A stretch of DNA of 64,000 nt, taken from contig CM048840.1 of assembly GCA_026545765.1 (NCBI GenBank), positions 9,549,265 to 9,613,264 of the forward strand, in the 5' to 3' direction. Below the pieces are notes generated by a model. The model made no database searches, was not told the DNA's origin, and saw only the letters and a program-made list of their open reading frames with translations. A program made the position numbers and the translations under genes. Below are positions 24,501 through 37,198 of the stretch, one piece after another. Numbering within the stretch: position 1 is the first letter of the stretch; each line of letters begins with the position of its first letter. Origin of the DNA: Plantago major. Lineage: Eukaryota; Streptophyta; Magnoliopsida; Lamiales; Plantaginaceae.

Positions 24501-25080
24501 CTGCAAACCAAGTCACATATCCTTACTTACGTCTTTAGCGAGGGGCCATTCGATGAGTATCCGTTTTCCATCGTATATAGTAAATGGTCTTAGATTTCAC
24601 AAAATGGATTACGACCGTCCAAGTCTACTAGCAATTGTGGGGTGTGTGTGAAAGGGCTGATCAAAATGGAGGTGATGATTTGTTTGATTTCTATGGAAAA
24701 CTTAAGCGAATTGTGAGGCTTGAATATGCGTGTGCCTCTGAAAAGAAGCATTACATTTGATGTCGTGGTATGATCCGGTCAAAATGGTGCGAGGGTGTCT
24801 GAGCAATATCAAATGGTTGAGATTAACCATAGGAGGAGGTACTAAGTACGAACCTTTTATCTTGGCGGATCGAACACGTCAGTGATGTTCATTGAATATC
24901 AAGCCTAAAAGCGATAAAGCGAATTTGGTTGGCGCGATACATACAAGCCCGCTCGAGTTGAATGCGTTCATAAGGACAAATCAACTACCAACTCGTACCA
25001 AGAAGAGGTTGTCGATGAAACAACGAGAAATCTGTAGGCGCTTCGTGATGAGTACATTGACTGCGAAGACATATATGTAG
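21531..25080 (+). pseudogene. CACTA-3 TnpD-like transposase
   Basis: The first 227 codons (21531-22214) are open: transposase-associated domain with NTDRSWMYQRIVNGRVLPSF, KCPCTQYKCRNKQF and EYDVWTSHGETYKP, then an acidic region ending VFFDLMESAKKPVYPGCKHT. After this the gene continues in broken frames with Transposase_21-like segments (LCTDGFNPFG region near 22680, SCWPVML near 22725, RHNLDFMHIEKSVLALQHDL at 23310), a DUF4218-like region (23500-24500) and DUF4216-like GVCVKGADQNG (24640). Small indels in almost every block abolish function, though the decay is mostly short indels rather than large deletions. Confidence 0.8.
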
Positions 25081-25199
25081 ACTTAACCATTGGTGGCGAG
25101 GATCGAGTATGTGTGTAGTGTAGAGTAGTATATGTATCTTAATTGTTATATGCTTACTTTTCCCATTACATGCCGACTCGTGTCTTCATTTATACTAAT

Positions 25200-26900
25200 C
25201 TGATTTGTTTGTGTTTGTCATGTGCTTTTGGGATGCCCAAAAGAAAGTGTAGTTACAGTTCAGCTCTAGTGGGACCGGGTTCCTGCTTGGCTGAGAGTAG
25301 TCACAGTGGATCGAGACTACTCATGTTAGTCGGACTCCTAGTGGATCGAGCATGGGGACGTCTGGTGGTGGTTATGGGCCGGGATTACACTTTGACGGGT
25401 GTCCATATACCGAGATCGTCGATGGTGCTACGTGGGAGGGGAAGTTGGTGTTGTTCCCTAATGGCAGGAGGAAGTAAGTATTATATATACATTTGTAGAA
25501 CATAACTTAAGATAAGTGTTTATATATATGTCACATGAATTGTCTAATAAATATATGTACTCTTCTATATGTCATTCATAACTGCAGGTTGTGGCCTCAG
25601 CAATCTTCAGACGACCTGGATGAGATATTCAAGCTTAGGAGGGAGTTCTTAGGGCCGGAGGCGAAAAGTGGAGCACACTCGAGGTGAGACGAAGCACTTC
25701 TACTTTGATGAGCTTCGGGTAAGCTTTTATATTTCGACAATTTGTTGTGGTATGTTAGCCACTTAATTGGGTGATATGTTAGTCACCATTGTGTTAGTAA
25801 ATTCTAGGACAATTTGTGTCGTATGTTAGCCACTTACTTGGGTGATATGTTAGGCACCATTGTTTATCTTGAAATTGTGACCTTGGGGCATTAATTTTTA
25901 CTTTGAATGGAATTGGAATGTAGAAAAAAATACTACATTCCGTGACTTATTCCCGGATGTGGCTTTGTTTTCGAGAGTTTAGGCTCTGACCTGTATAGGC
26001 ATATGGTGGCTGACATGAAAAAATACCGAGACAAAGGAAAGCCGCCACAGTATAGGCATATTGGGGACGAAGAGTGGGCTATGTGGCATGAGTATTGGAG
26101 ACTTAATCACGTCGAGGATCAGTCCTACAAGAACAGTGAACCGGTGGTGAGCCATGAAATGGTAAGAACTCTGCGAGCATCACTTGAGTCACAGTTGTTA
26201 TCCTTGATCGCCGGATGTCGAAGTATATATATGTGTGTTCTGATTACAACATGATTTGTACACATGTGTATTGCTTTCATTTATACCAATTTACCACTTG
26301 TTTGCATTCCTACCAACTTACTAACTACTTGTTGCAATATATAATGTTCTTTAGCTGAACCTGAACCAACCCAAGACTTGCCTAGAGCAAATGAAGATGG
26401 GAAGTTCAAGAACGGCGTTTGGGTGGACCAGAAGTCCGAGCTTATTGCGGTATGTGTATTTACTAAGTGTTATAGTTGTATATGCATGTGTATTATAAAT
26501 TAAATATGAAATTGTAGCTCATTTCGTATACACTTGACTATTACAGAGTGAGGTGGAGCGGATCATTGCGGAGAGGCTGCTCGAGGGTGAGGAGTTGTCC
26601 GTGGAAGAACAAGACCGGATCTTTCTACAGGTCAACCCACCCGACAACAAGGGTCGGGTTTATGGTCTTGGTAGTTATGGCGAGACACTGACGCAGAGCT
26701 TCTCCGTGTCCCAGCAACAATCTCAGGGACATGGTGGTGTTTATACACAGGGGCAGATCGAGCAGATGGTGAATGAAGTAGTGACTCCTCTCCAGACTGA
26801 GATTGGAAATCTCAGGGATGAGCAGGCTCGTATGAATCAGAGGATGGAAGAGCTCTGCCGCTTGTATATGAGCCAGAATACCCCCGGTCCCTCGTCTTAG
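25200..26900 (+). pseudogene. CACTA-3 TnpA-like gene
   Basis: Blocks: 25230-25475, Ser/Gly-rich N-terminus starting MPKRKCSYSS; 25920-26180 (from about 26003 VADMKKYRDKGKPPQYRHIG, DEEWAMWHEYWR); and 26549-26900, an open final block (ERLLEGEELSVEEQDRIFLQ, VNPPDNKGRVYGLGSYGETL, then a coiled-coil-like tail). Intron-like spacers carry the TATGTTAG hairpin repeats. The last block is well preserved and may still be translatable. The gene family is plant En/Spm TnpA/Transposase_24-like. Confidence 0.68.
25746..25858 (+). repeat. TATGTTAG-loop hairpin repeats in CACTA-3
   Basis: Four copies: TGTGGTATGTTAGCCACT (25746), GGTGATATGTTAGTCACC (25770) and two slightly mutated ones near 25817 and 25841. 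The stem pairs differ (GTGG/CCAC versus GGTGA/TCACC) while the 8-base loop is identical. Confidence 0.8.
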
Positions 26901-29900
26901 TGATGTTGTGATATTTTGGATACTATGCTACTTTTTACTTTGTTGGATATTTGGATTTATATTCGGATATGTAGACTTTATTTTGGATAATTTATTTTTT
27001 GGACGAATCGTTGTTGTTAATTAATGCAATTTCTCCTTTGTGACATATCACTATTACATTTGTTGAAAAAAACAGGTGAAAATTATAAAATAATTTTAAA
27101 AAAAAAAATTTAAAAAAAAACAGTAGTTTAGCGACTTATCCGTCGCTAAACAATGAATTAGGGCGTGCTAGCCCTAATTCGATTAGAGACGGATAATTAT
27201 CCGTCTCTAATGGCGACAATCGACACCTATCCGCCAATTCAACTATTAGCGGCGGATACAAATCGTCGCTAATTAAGCTTAGACGCCCGTCATTAAGACG
27301 GGCGTCTATCCGTCGCTAAGGCCGTCGCTAAGGCCTTAGCGACGGATCGGCAGGGGTTTAGCGACGGATAATTCCGTCGCTAAACCCCTGTTTTTTTGTA
27401 GTGGATGGTAGAATGGACCATCCAGCAGACTCACCCGCATGGAAATCGTTTGACAAGACATATCCATAGTTTGCAGCCGAATCTAGAAATGTACGATTGG
27501 GACTTTGTACGGATGGTTTTAACCCGTTCGGGAGTGAACGTAAATACTCTTGTTGGCCAGTTATGCTAACACCGTACAATCGCCCCGGTGAGTGCATGAA
27601 GGAGCCATTCATGTTTATTGCGTTGGTGCACAGCGAAAGATCACTGGTGGCGTTGGATGTTTTCTTGCAACCCCTAATCAAGGAGCTGATCGAGTTGTGG
27701 GCCGGATGGTATCCTGCATATGATGTGTCGACAAAAAGAACTTCACCTTGAGGCGGCTCTTCTTTGGACCGTGGTGACTTCCTGCGTACTCCATGCTATC
27801 TGGAAGGAAAACCGAGGAAATATGCATGTCAACATTGTTTGGAGGATCTGAGATGCATTTAGGCGAAGGGTAGTGGAAAATTTTGTTGGTTTGATTGTCA
27901 TCGTGGGTTGCTAGAAAGTGACCATCCGTTCGGAAGAATAAGGATCAATTCTTGAAAAATAAAATGTAAATCGACAAAAAGCCCGACAAGACTTCTTGGT
28001 GCACAAATTCTTGCGGAGATTGATAGGTTGGGTCTTATGAAGGTGAACTTGGGTGGATGAAGCATAACGAGAAAATTGGTAAAAATGTGGTTGGAGGAAG
28101 AGAAGCATCTTGGGACTTGCCTTCTTGGAGCAGTCTTCTTATCCGTCACAACTTAGATTTCATGCACATTGAGAAGAGCGTGTTGAGAACTTATTCAATA
28201 CACTTTGCAACATTGAGGGAAAAACAAAGGACCATGCGAAGTCTAGATCCGAGTTGTCAGCGTGGTGTAAAAGGCTGAGTTGACAAAGAAGGATGAGAAT
28301 GGTAAGTGGCGGCGTGCTACACAATTGACAACGCTTCTAGGTCAATTTTGTTTGATTGGGTGAGGGCATTGAGTTTCCAGATAATTCGCCTCAAATTTAG
28401 AGAGGTGTGTGGATTTGAAGAAGACAAAGGTTTATGGGATGAAGAGCCACGGTCGTGTGTTCATGGAGAGGCTTATCCGGTAGCATTTTGAGAGTGCTTA
28501 GAAACACGTATGGTGCTATCACCGAGTTGAGCTTATTTTTCAAAAATTTAGGCACAAGGGTGGTTCATGATAAAGTGTTGGAAAATCTTGAAAGGAACAT
28601 ACCATTGATTCTATCTGGCTCGGCGTATCTTTCCACCGAAATTTGGTTTGATTCTATGGAGCACTTGTCGGTTCACCTTCCTCATGAAGCGAGACTTTTG
28701 GACGGTTCGATGTCGATGGATGTGTCCATTGAGAGGTACTTGGGAAATTGAAGAAGTATGTCAACAACAAAGGTAAACTGAAGGTTCGATTGCAAATGCC
28801 TACATTAGAGGAAGCGCAACATACGCTCTTATTACTTTGTGAACCGTCCCTACGAAGACATCAAGGCTCAAACGCAGACACATTAGTAGTTCAAGCGGAT
28901 GATGAGTTTTCCCTATCATCTTGAGTTATCGGGGAGACCTCTTGGTGCGACTAAGAAAGAATATCTTACGGATAAAGAGTTGAAAGCGACTCAATATTAT
29001 GTCCTCACTAATTGTCTTTGAGGTTGAGCGATATATGGTACTATTTGCGAGGTGAGCAACCATTTATTTAAATTTTAATATAGCTATGAAGTCTCTACTT
29101 CAATTATAGACTTATCATCGAATCAATGTTTTGCGTTTTTCAAAAGCGTTGTTTGGAAGAAAATCCTCGGATGACAAAGGATCTGATAGAGGAACTACTT
29201 GACTCTAAAATTCCTGAAATTTCCAAATTGGTTACGAGAGTATGTCCGAATCAATTAACAATGTCACATGCATATACTTAAAGGCTCTCGTGAAGGGCCA
29301 TTCAAAAGGTCTACACATTCCGGGTTATATAGTGATGGCCTTAGGTTCCACATTTGAATGTAACACGGCCACGGCGACAAGCAATTCCGGGGTGTGTGTT
29401 AAGGGTGCAGAAGATTATGGAGACACTACTTTGTTTGATTTCCACGACAAGCTAAAACGAATTGTGAGGATTGAATATTCTGGCTTGCCATTAAACGAAC
29501 CTTCTTGTTTGATGTTGAGTGGTATGATCCTAATCCGAGATGCGAGGAAGAGCGAAAGTATGAAATGGTTGATGTGAACCGAAAGAAGAGGTGCGAACCA
29601 TGTATGAACCATTTATTACGGCGACTCGAACGCGACAAGTGGTGTTTCTTGAATATCCAAGCGGGGAAAGCGATAAGGGGAATGGTTAGGCTGCGGTACC
29701 TATTACGTGCTCGCTCGAAAGTGGAGTACATTGAGAAAGGCGACTCGATTACCAACTCGTACCAACAAGAGGATGTCGATAAACAAGCGGAAGATCCCAT
29801 AGAAGCGGATGATGAGTTGTTTGATGCACGAGGACCGATATGTAGACTTAGAGGATGGCGATAACGGTATATTATGTGTATTATAACTAGTTAGTAGTTG

Positions 29901-29989
29901 ATAACATTTGAGTATTATAATACATTACGTATTATAACTTCGTCTAACACATTTTATTGTATTTATTACATGTTTTTGCGGATGCATGA

Positions 29990-31435
29990 CAGAGCCGTCC
30001 ACTATCGTCCCCACCATGCAGTGGCCGCATGATAGTGGTGGAGTCGGGGCAGTCGACGGGGAGGGCTCCGATGGTCGAGGCGGCGGTCTCGGATTCTGAG
30101 ACCCCAGGCGAGAGAGCGGCGTGGCTACCGGTCGGCCAGAGACATCTTTGGAGGGCGACCACGATTGTCCCTACCTCGTGTTCGATCCAAACCATCCCAA
30201 CGTCACATGGGACGGCTTGCCTGTGATTTTCCCTGTTGGTCCTGCCAAGTAAGTATTATACATTCTTCTTAAATATGTAAAACATAACTTATAATGATAG
30301 TTGACAAGTATAAATTGTTGTACTGAAGTAATATATATTCGTTTCTTGTATCTTATACATTGACAACAGCTTATGGCCTCGGGAGGTGCACAACAAACTA
30401 GGTGACATCTTCCGGAGCAGGAGAGAGCCACCGGGGCAGGGTGGTGAGCCACATCTCGGAACGCATGAGGGCCAAGTACTTGATGGTGAGGTAAGTTAAA
30501 ATATAGCATTCCTTCGTTTTAATACGAGTGGTATGTTAGCCACTGTATGTGAGTGGTATGTTAGCCACTTTATTTGGGTGATATGTTAGTCACCATTGTG
30601 TTAGTAAAATTTAGGACAATGTGAGTGGTATGTTAGCCACTATATGTGAGTGGTATGTTAGCCACTATATGTGAGTGGTATGTTAGCCACTTTGTTTGGG
30701 TGATATGTTAGTCACCATATCTGTTATGTTGTTGTATCTTGTTAAATTGATGTAACATGGTGAAGTTATACATGTATTGACTTTGGATGTTGTATGAAAT
30801 TGGGAGTGTAGAAGGAGTACTTCATTCCCAGCAGGTTGATCCCACAGATCTGGCGTGTTTACGGGACTGTGGGATCCAAACTGTACAGGGATATGGTTTG
30901 TTCGTGGAAGGACATTCGGGATCGGGGTGGCGAAATCCCTCCACAGGTTGATGCAGCGGAGTGGGCCATTTGGGATGCCTACTAGCGCCGAACTGATGTC
31001 GGGGCGTTGCACAGACCAGCAGCAACGGGCATCGATCGTCTGGCGGAAGGGCCGTTCACCACCTTGGGAGGCGATCTACTGTCACTGATTATTATCAATC
31101 GGTGAGTATATATGTGTTTTTGCAATCTAGTATTACGTGTATGTATTGTGTCTCTGCTGCTCTATTACTTGTAGATGATAAATTGTTGACTAGATCTGGT
31201 TTGATTCAGGTGGTCGTTCATCCCAGCAGTCCAGACGTCCGGTATACTCACAGGACCAGGTTTCGGAAATGGTAAACGATCGCGGTCAGAGCAGGTTGCT
31301 CGGCTAACGAAGATGGAGCAACAAAGGAGGAGATGGAAGCGGCTTGAGAACGAAAGGGAGGAGAACGGCGCCTTGATTCTGAATGGGCGATTCATGTCGA
31401 TTCGCCATCACCCACACCCACCCGTCGATAGCTAG
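29990..31435 (+). pseudogene. CACTA-2 TnpA-like gene
   Basis: GC-richer blocks 29990-30250 (Gly/Ala-rich, then VFDPNHPNVTWDGLPVIFPV in one frame), 30370-30490, 30810-31090 and 31210-31435 align in order with the TnpA blocks of CACTA-1 and CACTA-3. An intron-like spacer at 30495-30800 holds seven hairpin repeats. Frames are broken repeatedly. It is recognised mainly by position and by shared short motifs. Confidence 0.5.
30527..30716 (+). repeat. TATGTTAG-loop hairpin repeats in CACTA-2
   Basis: Seven copies: AGTGGTATGTTAGCCACT at 30527, 30552, 30624, 30649 and 30674, and GGTGATATGTTAGTCACC at 30577 and 30699. Both stem types are perfect 5-bp inverted repeats around the same loop. Confidence 0.85.
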
Positions 31436-32831
31436 TTAGTTATGTATGTTCGGATTTTTTCATATTTACACTTGTGTGGATAATTTCTCGATTAGGATAT
31501 TACTTTTTTATTCAAAATTTATTGAAATATTTTCCGTATTATTCATTTATTATCGAACATTATATTGATTAAATAGGTGAACTACGAAAAACAGGGATTA
31601 ATATGAAATAAATAGTGAAGGATTAATAGTGACGGAATTAGTGACGAATTAACTAGTGACGGAAATAGTGACGGATTCACGGTGGCGAATTTGATTCGTC
31701 ACTAATTCAATAATATGTTGGATGACGGATAGATTCTATTCGTCGCTAAATATAACGACGGATAGAATCTATCCTTCATCCAGTTTAGCGACGGATAGAT
31801 TCTATCCGTCTCTAAAGGTAACGACGGATAGATTCTATCCGTCGTTATATTTCGATTAAAAAAAAAAAGAGTCAAATATATGATCCGTCGTCCAATCCGT
31901 CGCGAATTGGACGACGGATTATCTATCCGTCGTCCCAAATCCAGCAGGGTGACGGATTTTCTATCCGTCGCCATAGTTGGGGTGACGGATCGTTGAAACT
32001 TAGCGGATCTATCATGTCGCCCGATTTTTTTTGTAGTGTCCGATCTCCTTCTCATTCTCTTTCATCTTCATCCTTTTCATTTGTGTTGCATTTTATCCAT
32101 TACAGAATTGGGTTTCACTTTGCTTTCTTTCGATCCAGAATCTGGGTAAGCAATTACTTACCAGGTGAAGTGAAGCAAAGAGAGGTTGAGTACAGCAAAA
32201 AAAAAAAAGCTTCCAAAGTACTAAGCATTGATTACTCTGTATAATTGTATTTGTCCTATTTCTCTTCTTTCGCTTTAGTAAGCCTGATGTTTCGTTTCTT
32301 TTTTGAGAATTGTAAAGCTGATGTTTGTGTGCTCTTTCTTTGTTCATAGGTTGTTTCTTCTTGTTTTTTTTTAACTCGGTTTTTTTCGGTCCGGGCCAGG
32401 ACCGACCATAATTCGGTTCGATTTTCGGGACATACAAAATCCAAAAATTTAGGTCGGTCTTTTTCGGGTTCGGTCCGGTCCGGGCCGGTTCTGGACCGAT
32501 GCTCAGCCCTAGATCCGGGTGTGTTTTCTTGCATCCACTTGAGAGTCTTTCCGTCCATGTCGTCGGAAAATTGAAGTGGATATGGTGTTTTTGAGTGAAG
32601 AGAGTGTTTTAAGTTTAATTAAGAGAGAAAGAGGAGTTGGAGATGGGATGATCCAAACATAGTCAAGACTGGTCTCATTTTATAGATCTTGAAAAAATAA
32701 AGCCGTTGGTGATTTTTATTTATTTTTTGCATTTTTATGTTGAAAGTTATAGCCGTTTAAAAATTAAACGGAATTTGAAATTTAAAAAAAAAAATCAAAA
32801 ACCCGGGACACGTGGTTGCTGCCACTTTAAA

Positions 32832-32884
32832 CTCTCCCGTCACTATGTGACGGGAGAGAAGGTGATGAGCTGCATTAGCAGCTC
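32832..32884. repeat. Two adjacent perfect inverted repeats at Harbinger right edge
   Basis: CTCTCCCGTCAC-TAT-GTGACGGGAGAG (32832-32858) is followed by GAGCTGC-ATTA-GCAGCTC (32867-32884). They mark the change from transposon-type to ordinary sequence. Confidence 0.8.
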
Positions 32885-32969
32885 GTCTTATGTACTGAAA
32901 ACAATTACCATTTCACATAATGCAACTCGTCTTATGTACTGAAAACAATTACCATTTCGCATCGTCATG
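32882..32969. repeat. 44-bp tandem duplication
   Basis: CTCGTCTTATGTACTGAAAA and its continuation occur at 32882 and again at 32926, near-identical over about 37 of 44 bases. It abuts the right edge of the transposon nest. Confidence 0.85.
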
Positions 32970-35304
32970 CCACTAAACAAGTACTCAAGCAATTACCACT
33001 TGCTACGAATTAGGATACACCTTGAACCCACCGGACACGATTCGTAAACTGTCTCCCAATATACAAAATTAACATTACATATTTATGGTTCCAACAAATA
33101 TTACATGTACACCGTCAAACCTAATGTATTTAAGATATTTGCATTACAATTACATTATTAACCATGATATTTTCAAATGAACATGTGATCTATGTAATTA
33201 AATAATGTAAGGGTAATACCATTGTCGAAGCCAGATTTTTAGGCTGGTACATTACTCCGTCCGCTATTTGGAAAATATGTTGGCCCCAGTGTACCAACAT
33301 ATGCCATTTATTCGGCCGCTATTCGAATACTTCTCAGTTAGTGACCCATCCTGAAAACGTTTCAGAGTAAGCACGACTGGATAAATAATTGTGCATATTA
33401 TCAGTGTAAGTAGCGTTTTCAGCTCCTTTTAAGTTCTTTTGAAACTCTTAGGTTTTTACAGTAATTATATTTGAAATGTTTGCATGCATTTTATATTTTG
33501 CAATAAGATCAAATAAAATTGCATTTTATAAGTTAGTTTCCCAGTTGGGTAACAGATGGAATCTACGAATTCATGCTAATGTTTTTGGATGCTAAAATTC
33601 AAAGAAGTTATACTTTGTACTCACAGGTCTACCAGAGTTGTTACGGAACACAAAGTTGCATCAATTTGATAAAATAGTACCCGTATGAGATATTAACATG
33701 TACCTATACCATATATCAATTGTTACACTTAGTTTTGACATTAATGTATAGTGATGTGGAGGTTAATGGAAATAAAACGTACTTAAACGGTGAATATGTC
33801 AAAAATAATAATGCGAAATTTATACAGTGACAAATATCAATGAAATATATACGGATACGAAGTCACTTATACATTGATTCGGAGTGACTACTATCAACCA
33901 AAGGAACATTTATGCAATATTGCAAGTTTGCAACAACATTAGAAGGATTAGTCAAAGTTAAGCAGGTGGTCAAAGTCTTGAAACCTAGCTACATATTCTG
34001 AGTCACTATACTATAAAAATTCAAATAAAATAAACATTATAATAACGTGGATAATCAGCACTAGGTAGTACTCCAATCCATATTAGTGTAAAATATTACA
34101 TGCTTTGGTGCAAGTTGATGCTAATCATGATTAAGATCTAAATGTATATTTAATTGCCGGCTTAGATGGAGGAAAGATTATGCTGAATCCCCAAGTTGAT
34201 TTATAGAATCATCTTACTTGTATTAAACTATGTAACATTAACCATTGCTATTATTGATCAATTATGTATTTTGATTATTGAATTCCTTTATTGTTTGAGC
34301 TGGCACTAGTACGTAGTATGATTAATTAGACCGTCTTTATACAAATAATCAATGAGTTACATGTATGATTTATCAAATCATCTAAGAGGTTACTAATGTC
34401 AGTCAACTTAACACCTAAGTTGCATGTTAAACTAGCTTTTAATCTCGTTTAAAATCGTAGCTTTAATACTTAAAGACTTCAGAATGATTCTTTTATAGAT
34501 TGTGTATAATTTATATACTTAGTGGTCCATAATCACACTCTCATCACTTAAAAAATGACCGATGAATTTAGACTTATAGTATAATTCTTTTAAATGATGT
34601 GTTATTCTCAAAAAGTATAATACACATCTGGAACAATTTGCTCTATCAAATTAAAAGCCTACTTGATTAGTGCCTCCTTAAGATAAGGGGAAATTAACTG
34701 GCAAATGCTTAATTCAAGTCCCTTAATTAAAATAAGTGCAACTTGTGATGATAGTCATTATTTAAGCATCCTTAATGACATAGTATTAAATTCATGTATC
34801 TGTAACTGAAGGCCAAGACCATTGAACCATCTACCCCTCTTAGTTGGGTTCACACTAACGTCATATACATGGGACTTTTTCCAATTTATCTTCAATAGTT
34901 CACACATGCACTGGGACCATGTAACGTCTATAAAATGTGCAACTTGGCCAATATTTGCATAATAATTTCATAAAGCTAAAACTTACATCTGAATTCTGCT
35001 ACAAACATCTCCACGTATGTCACATTTATAATACTAGCAAGTTGTGCTCTATCCGTCTATCTCGAGTACTTTTAATCTCCCAATAAATGAGAAATCGACA
35101 TCTCTTTAGCATGAAATCAATTTTCAGATCTTATTTGTCCGTAACGTATATGTATTTCATCTATTGGTTTAATCCTAGAAAGTTTACTTTGATATAGGTA
35201 TTGACTATTGACCAGTCGAATCAGGAATTTATCACACTAACATACACTATTAAGGTTTAACGGGTTCTTAAAGTTTTCAACTCAGGTTTCGGATATAACT
35301 GTAT
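32970..35304. other. Intergenic, AT-rich
   Basis: No coding pattern, RNA gene or mobile-element terminus is recognised over about 2.3 kb. Confidence 0.45.
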
Positions 35305-35313
35305 GGATACGGG

Positions 35314-36164
35314 CAGGGGCGGCTCCACATAGGCGCAAGGGGCCTCAATGTTCGATTTTAGACGTGAAATATACATTATCTTTTTAATGATTTAAAGATA
35401 TAGAATCTGATTTAATGAATAAATATACATGAAACCTGTATTTAACCAATTAAGTCTTTGCGTAAATGTTTGCCTTGTCAGTGATTGTGGGGGTTCAATC
35501 AACATTGTCCATTTTCGGCGTTTATGTCTCTTTGTTTTTTCTGTTCTATGTACATTCATTTACTTAATTTTAATCATTTAAATCTTAACAAAATTATTTG
35601 GTATCTAATTCCTCCATTTTATGAACATATAATTTTGTTTCCTTTTCTAACATGGATTTCTTTTACCATCAACTAATTATTAGTTATCATGTTCGTTTTC
35701 CTTTTTGTATAAGTAAAAATACATTAATATATTTAATAATTATGTTAGTTTCTAAAGTGGATGTGAATATGTGATGCACTCTTTTGATTATAGAGAATAA
35801 TATTAGTATCTTTGGTATTCTCGCCCAAATTACATATCCTATTCGCATTATTTTTCAAAAGATAGATAAAAAGTAGTAGTAATAAATTTCAAAAACTTTG
35901 GTGATTATTAGATTTTGTTGTGAATAATGAATATTTATATTAGTTGGGTGGAATACATTTAAGTTATCCCTTATAAGTATTATTGATGACAAATGATATA
36001 TGGACTTAAAATAGAAATTTTGTTAAGCCTAGATTAGAAAATTATAGTCTAAACCTTGTTCTTTACCATGTAATTTTGAAAATGTAATTCTCATTAATAA
36101 TGAAAATTTTAGTTAAATTTATTTAAAATAATTCTACCAGCGTATATATTTCGCGTTCACTCAC
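35314..36164. mobile_element. Possible hAT-like element flanked by GGATACGGG
   Basis: The sequence after 35313 starts CAGGGGCGGCTCCAC, a start common in plant hAT (Tip100-like) elements. The 9-base word GGATACGGG occurs directly before it (35305-35313) and again at 36165-36173, as a target duplication would. The right terminus is a poor inverted match, so this is tentative. Confidence 0.4.
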
Positions 36165-36173
36165 GGATACGGG

Positions 36174-37198
36174 TGAGTTCTATCAACAGGTTGTCAACTT
36201 GCCATTGACTTGGTTGATGAATGAGAGGGACATATAAAAGGCCAGTAACTGTCGCCATTAATTGGCATCTGTTGTAACAGTGCAGCATGTTTAAAATTTA
36301 CTTAAAAATCAAGAAGAGGATTACCTAGTAACTTCAAAGAATGTGCTAATGTTACTCCCATAATAATTTCGATGGCCACATGTTGGAGTTTTAAATAATC
36401 CAGGTCACGTGAAGTTTTGCAAAACAGACACACATAGTACCCAACATGCATGCATCTTGTAAAGGTGATTCACTTGTGTATGAATCTAGCAGTAACATTA
36501 ATTTTCTGGAACAAAACATCCACTAGATTGTCCAAGTTGTCATCCATGTTATCCAACTCATCCCACACTTCAACTTGCCTGAATTATCAAGATGGTGAAT
36601 CCAGGTTCCAGTTTCATTTTTCTGTTATCACATACTATTTTCCTTTCCAGCAATGTTTCTTGCACGCAGGTCGAACAGGGATTTGCACCGATCAAGAAAT
36701 TCTGATACATCTCGATGTTTCAACTTGCTTGTTTACATGAAATCGACTATGAAAATTCTTGAGACGTTTCTGTTTTTCAATACTCCAAAACACATCCCTG
36801 TAAATGGTTGCTCTTGCGTAGAGACTCAAGTCATACCGTACAGGTGCAGGAGCGGTGTAAAGATCTTTAATTTTGGTGTGAAAGAAATGAAATTTAAATA
36901 ATACTACCACAATCTATAACAATCACTGGTCTTGTAATATGCAACAAACGACCTCTAGAACAAGAAACAAACCGGACAGTCATTTTCTCAACGAAGACAA
37001 CAGTTGAATAGTATCAATTGCTGTAGTACTAAATCAAAAGAACAAGCACATTTTGAAGTCACAAATGCTAGAAATAATCAAAGAACCAGTCTCACTGCTA
37101 CTATGTTTATGCTAATATCAACACTTATACGAAACAAGTATAGCAGGTCCTGGTTTAAGCTATGACAACAATGCCACTGTTGAAAATTTGTGGTCTTG
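36174..37198. other. 3' flank of the DUF4050 gene
   Basis: AT-rich sequence downstream (on the minus strand) of the DUF4050 stop codon. It probably includes its 3' UTR near 37.0-37.2 kb. No independent gene is recognised. Confidence 0.4.

Larger units (their letters stand above)
20416..27403 (+). mobile_element. CACTA-3 (En/Spm), innermost element, TSD GAT
   Basis: Starts CACTCCAAGAAAGCC (fifth base C where family members have A) and ends GTTTTTTTGTAGTG, flanked by GAT at 20413-20415 and 27404-27406. Subterminal ATCCGTCGC/GCGACGGAT repeats fill 20455-20730 and 27125-27385. It is about 7.0 kb and encodes both TnpD-like and TnpA-like genes on the plus strand. It is the youngest layer of the nest because it interrupts CACTA-2. 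Confidence 0.92.
19476..29870 (+). pseudogene. CACTA-2 TnpD-like transposase, interrupted by CACTA-3
   Basis: TnpD is the main En/Spm catalytic protein. Left part: transposase-associated domain (SWMYCRTLNGRVQWSFLKGV, KCPCAMKRSRNKQ), an acidic segment ending LFFDLLESSRKSVYP (19950), CPKMCMIYWEEDADLIECKF (about 20200) and LYASSASADKMRWHKERV. CACTA-3 splits the gene in DNAED/GRMDHPADS; removing it with one GAT keeps the frame. Right part: Transposase_21-like segments (LCTDGFNPFG, SCWPVMLTPYNRP, 27490-27620), RHNLDFMHIEKSVL (28140), DUF4218-like sequence (28300-28760) and DUF4216-like SNSGVCVKG and LKRIVRIEYSGLP (29380-29490). Many stops and frameshifts make it non-functional. Confidence 0.78.
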
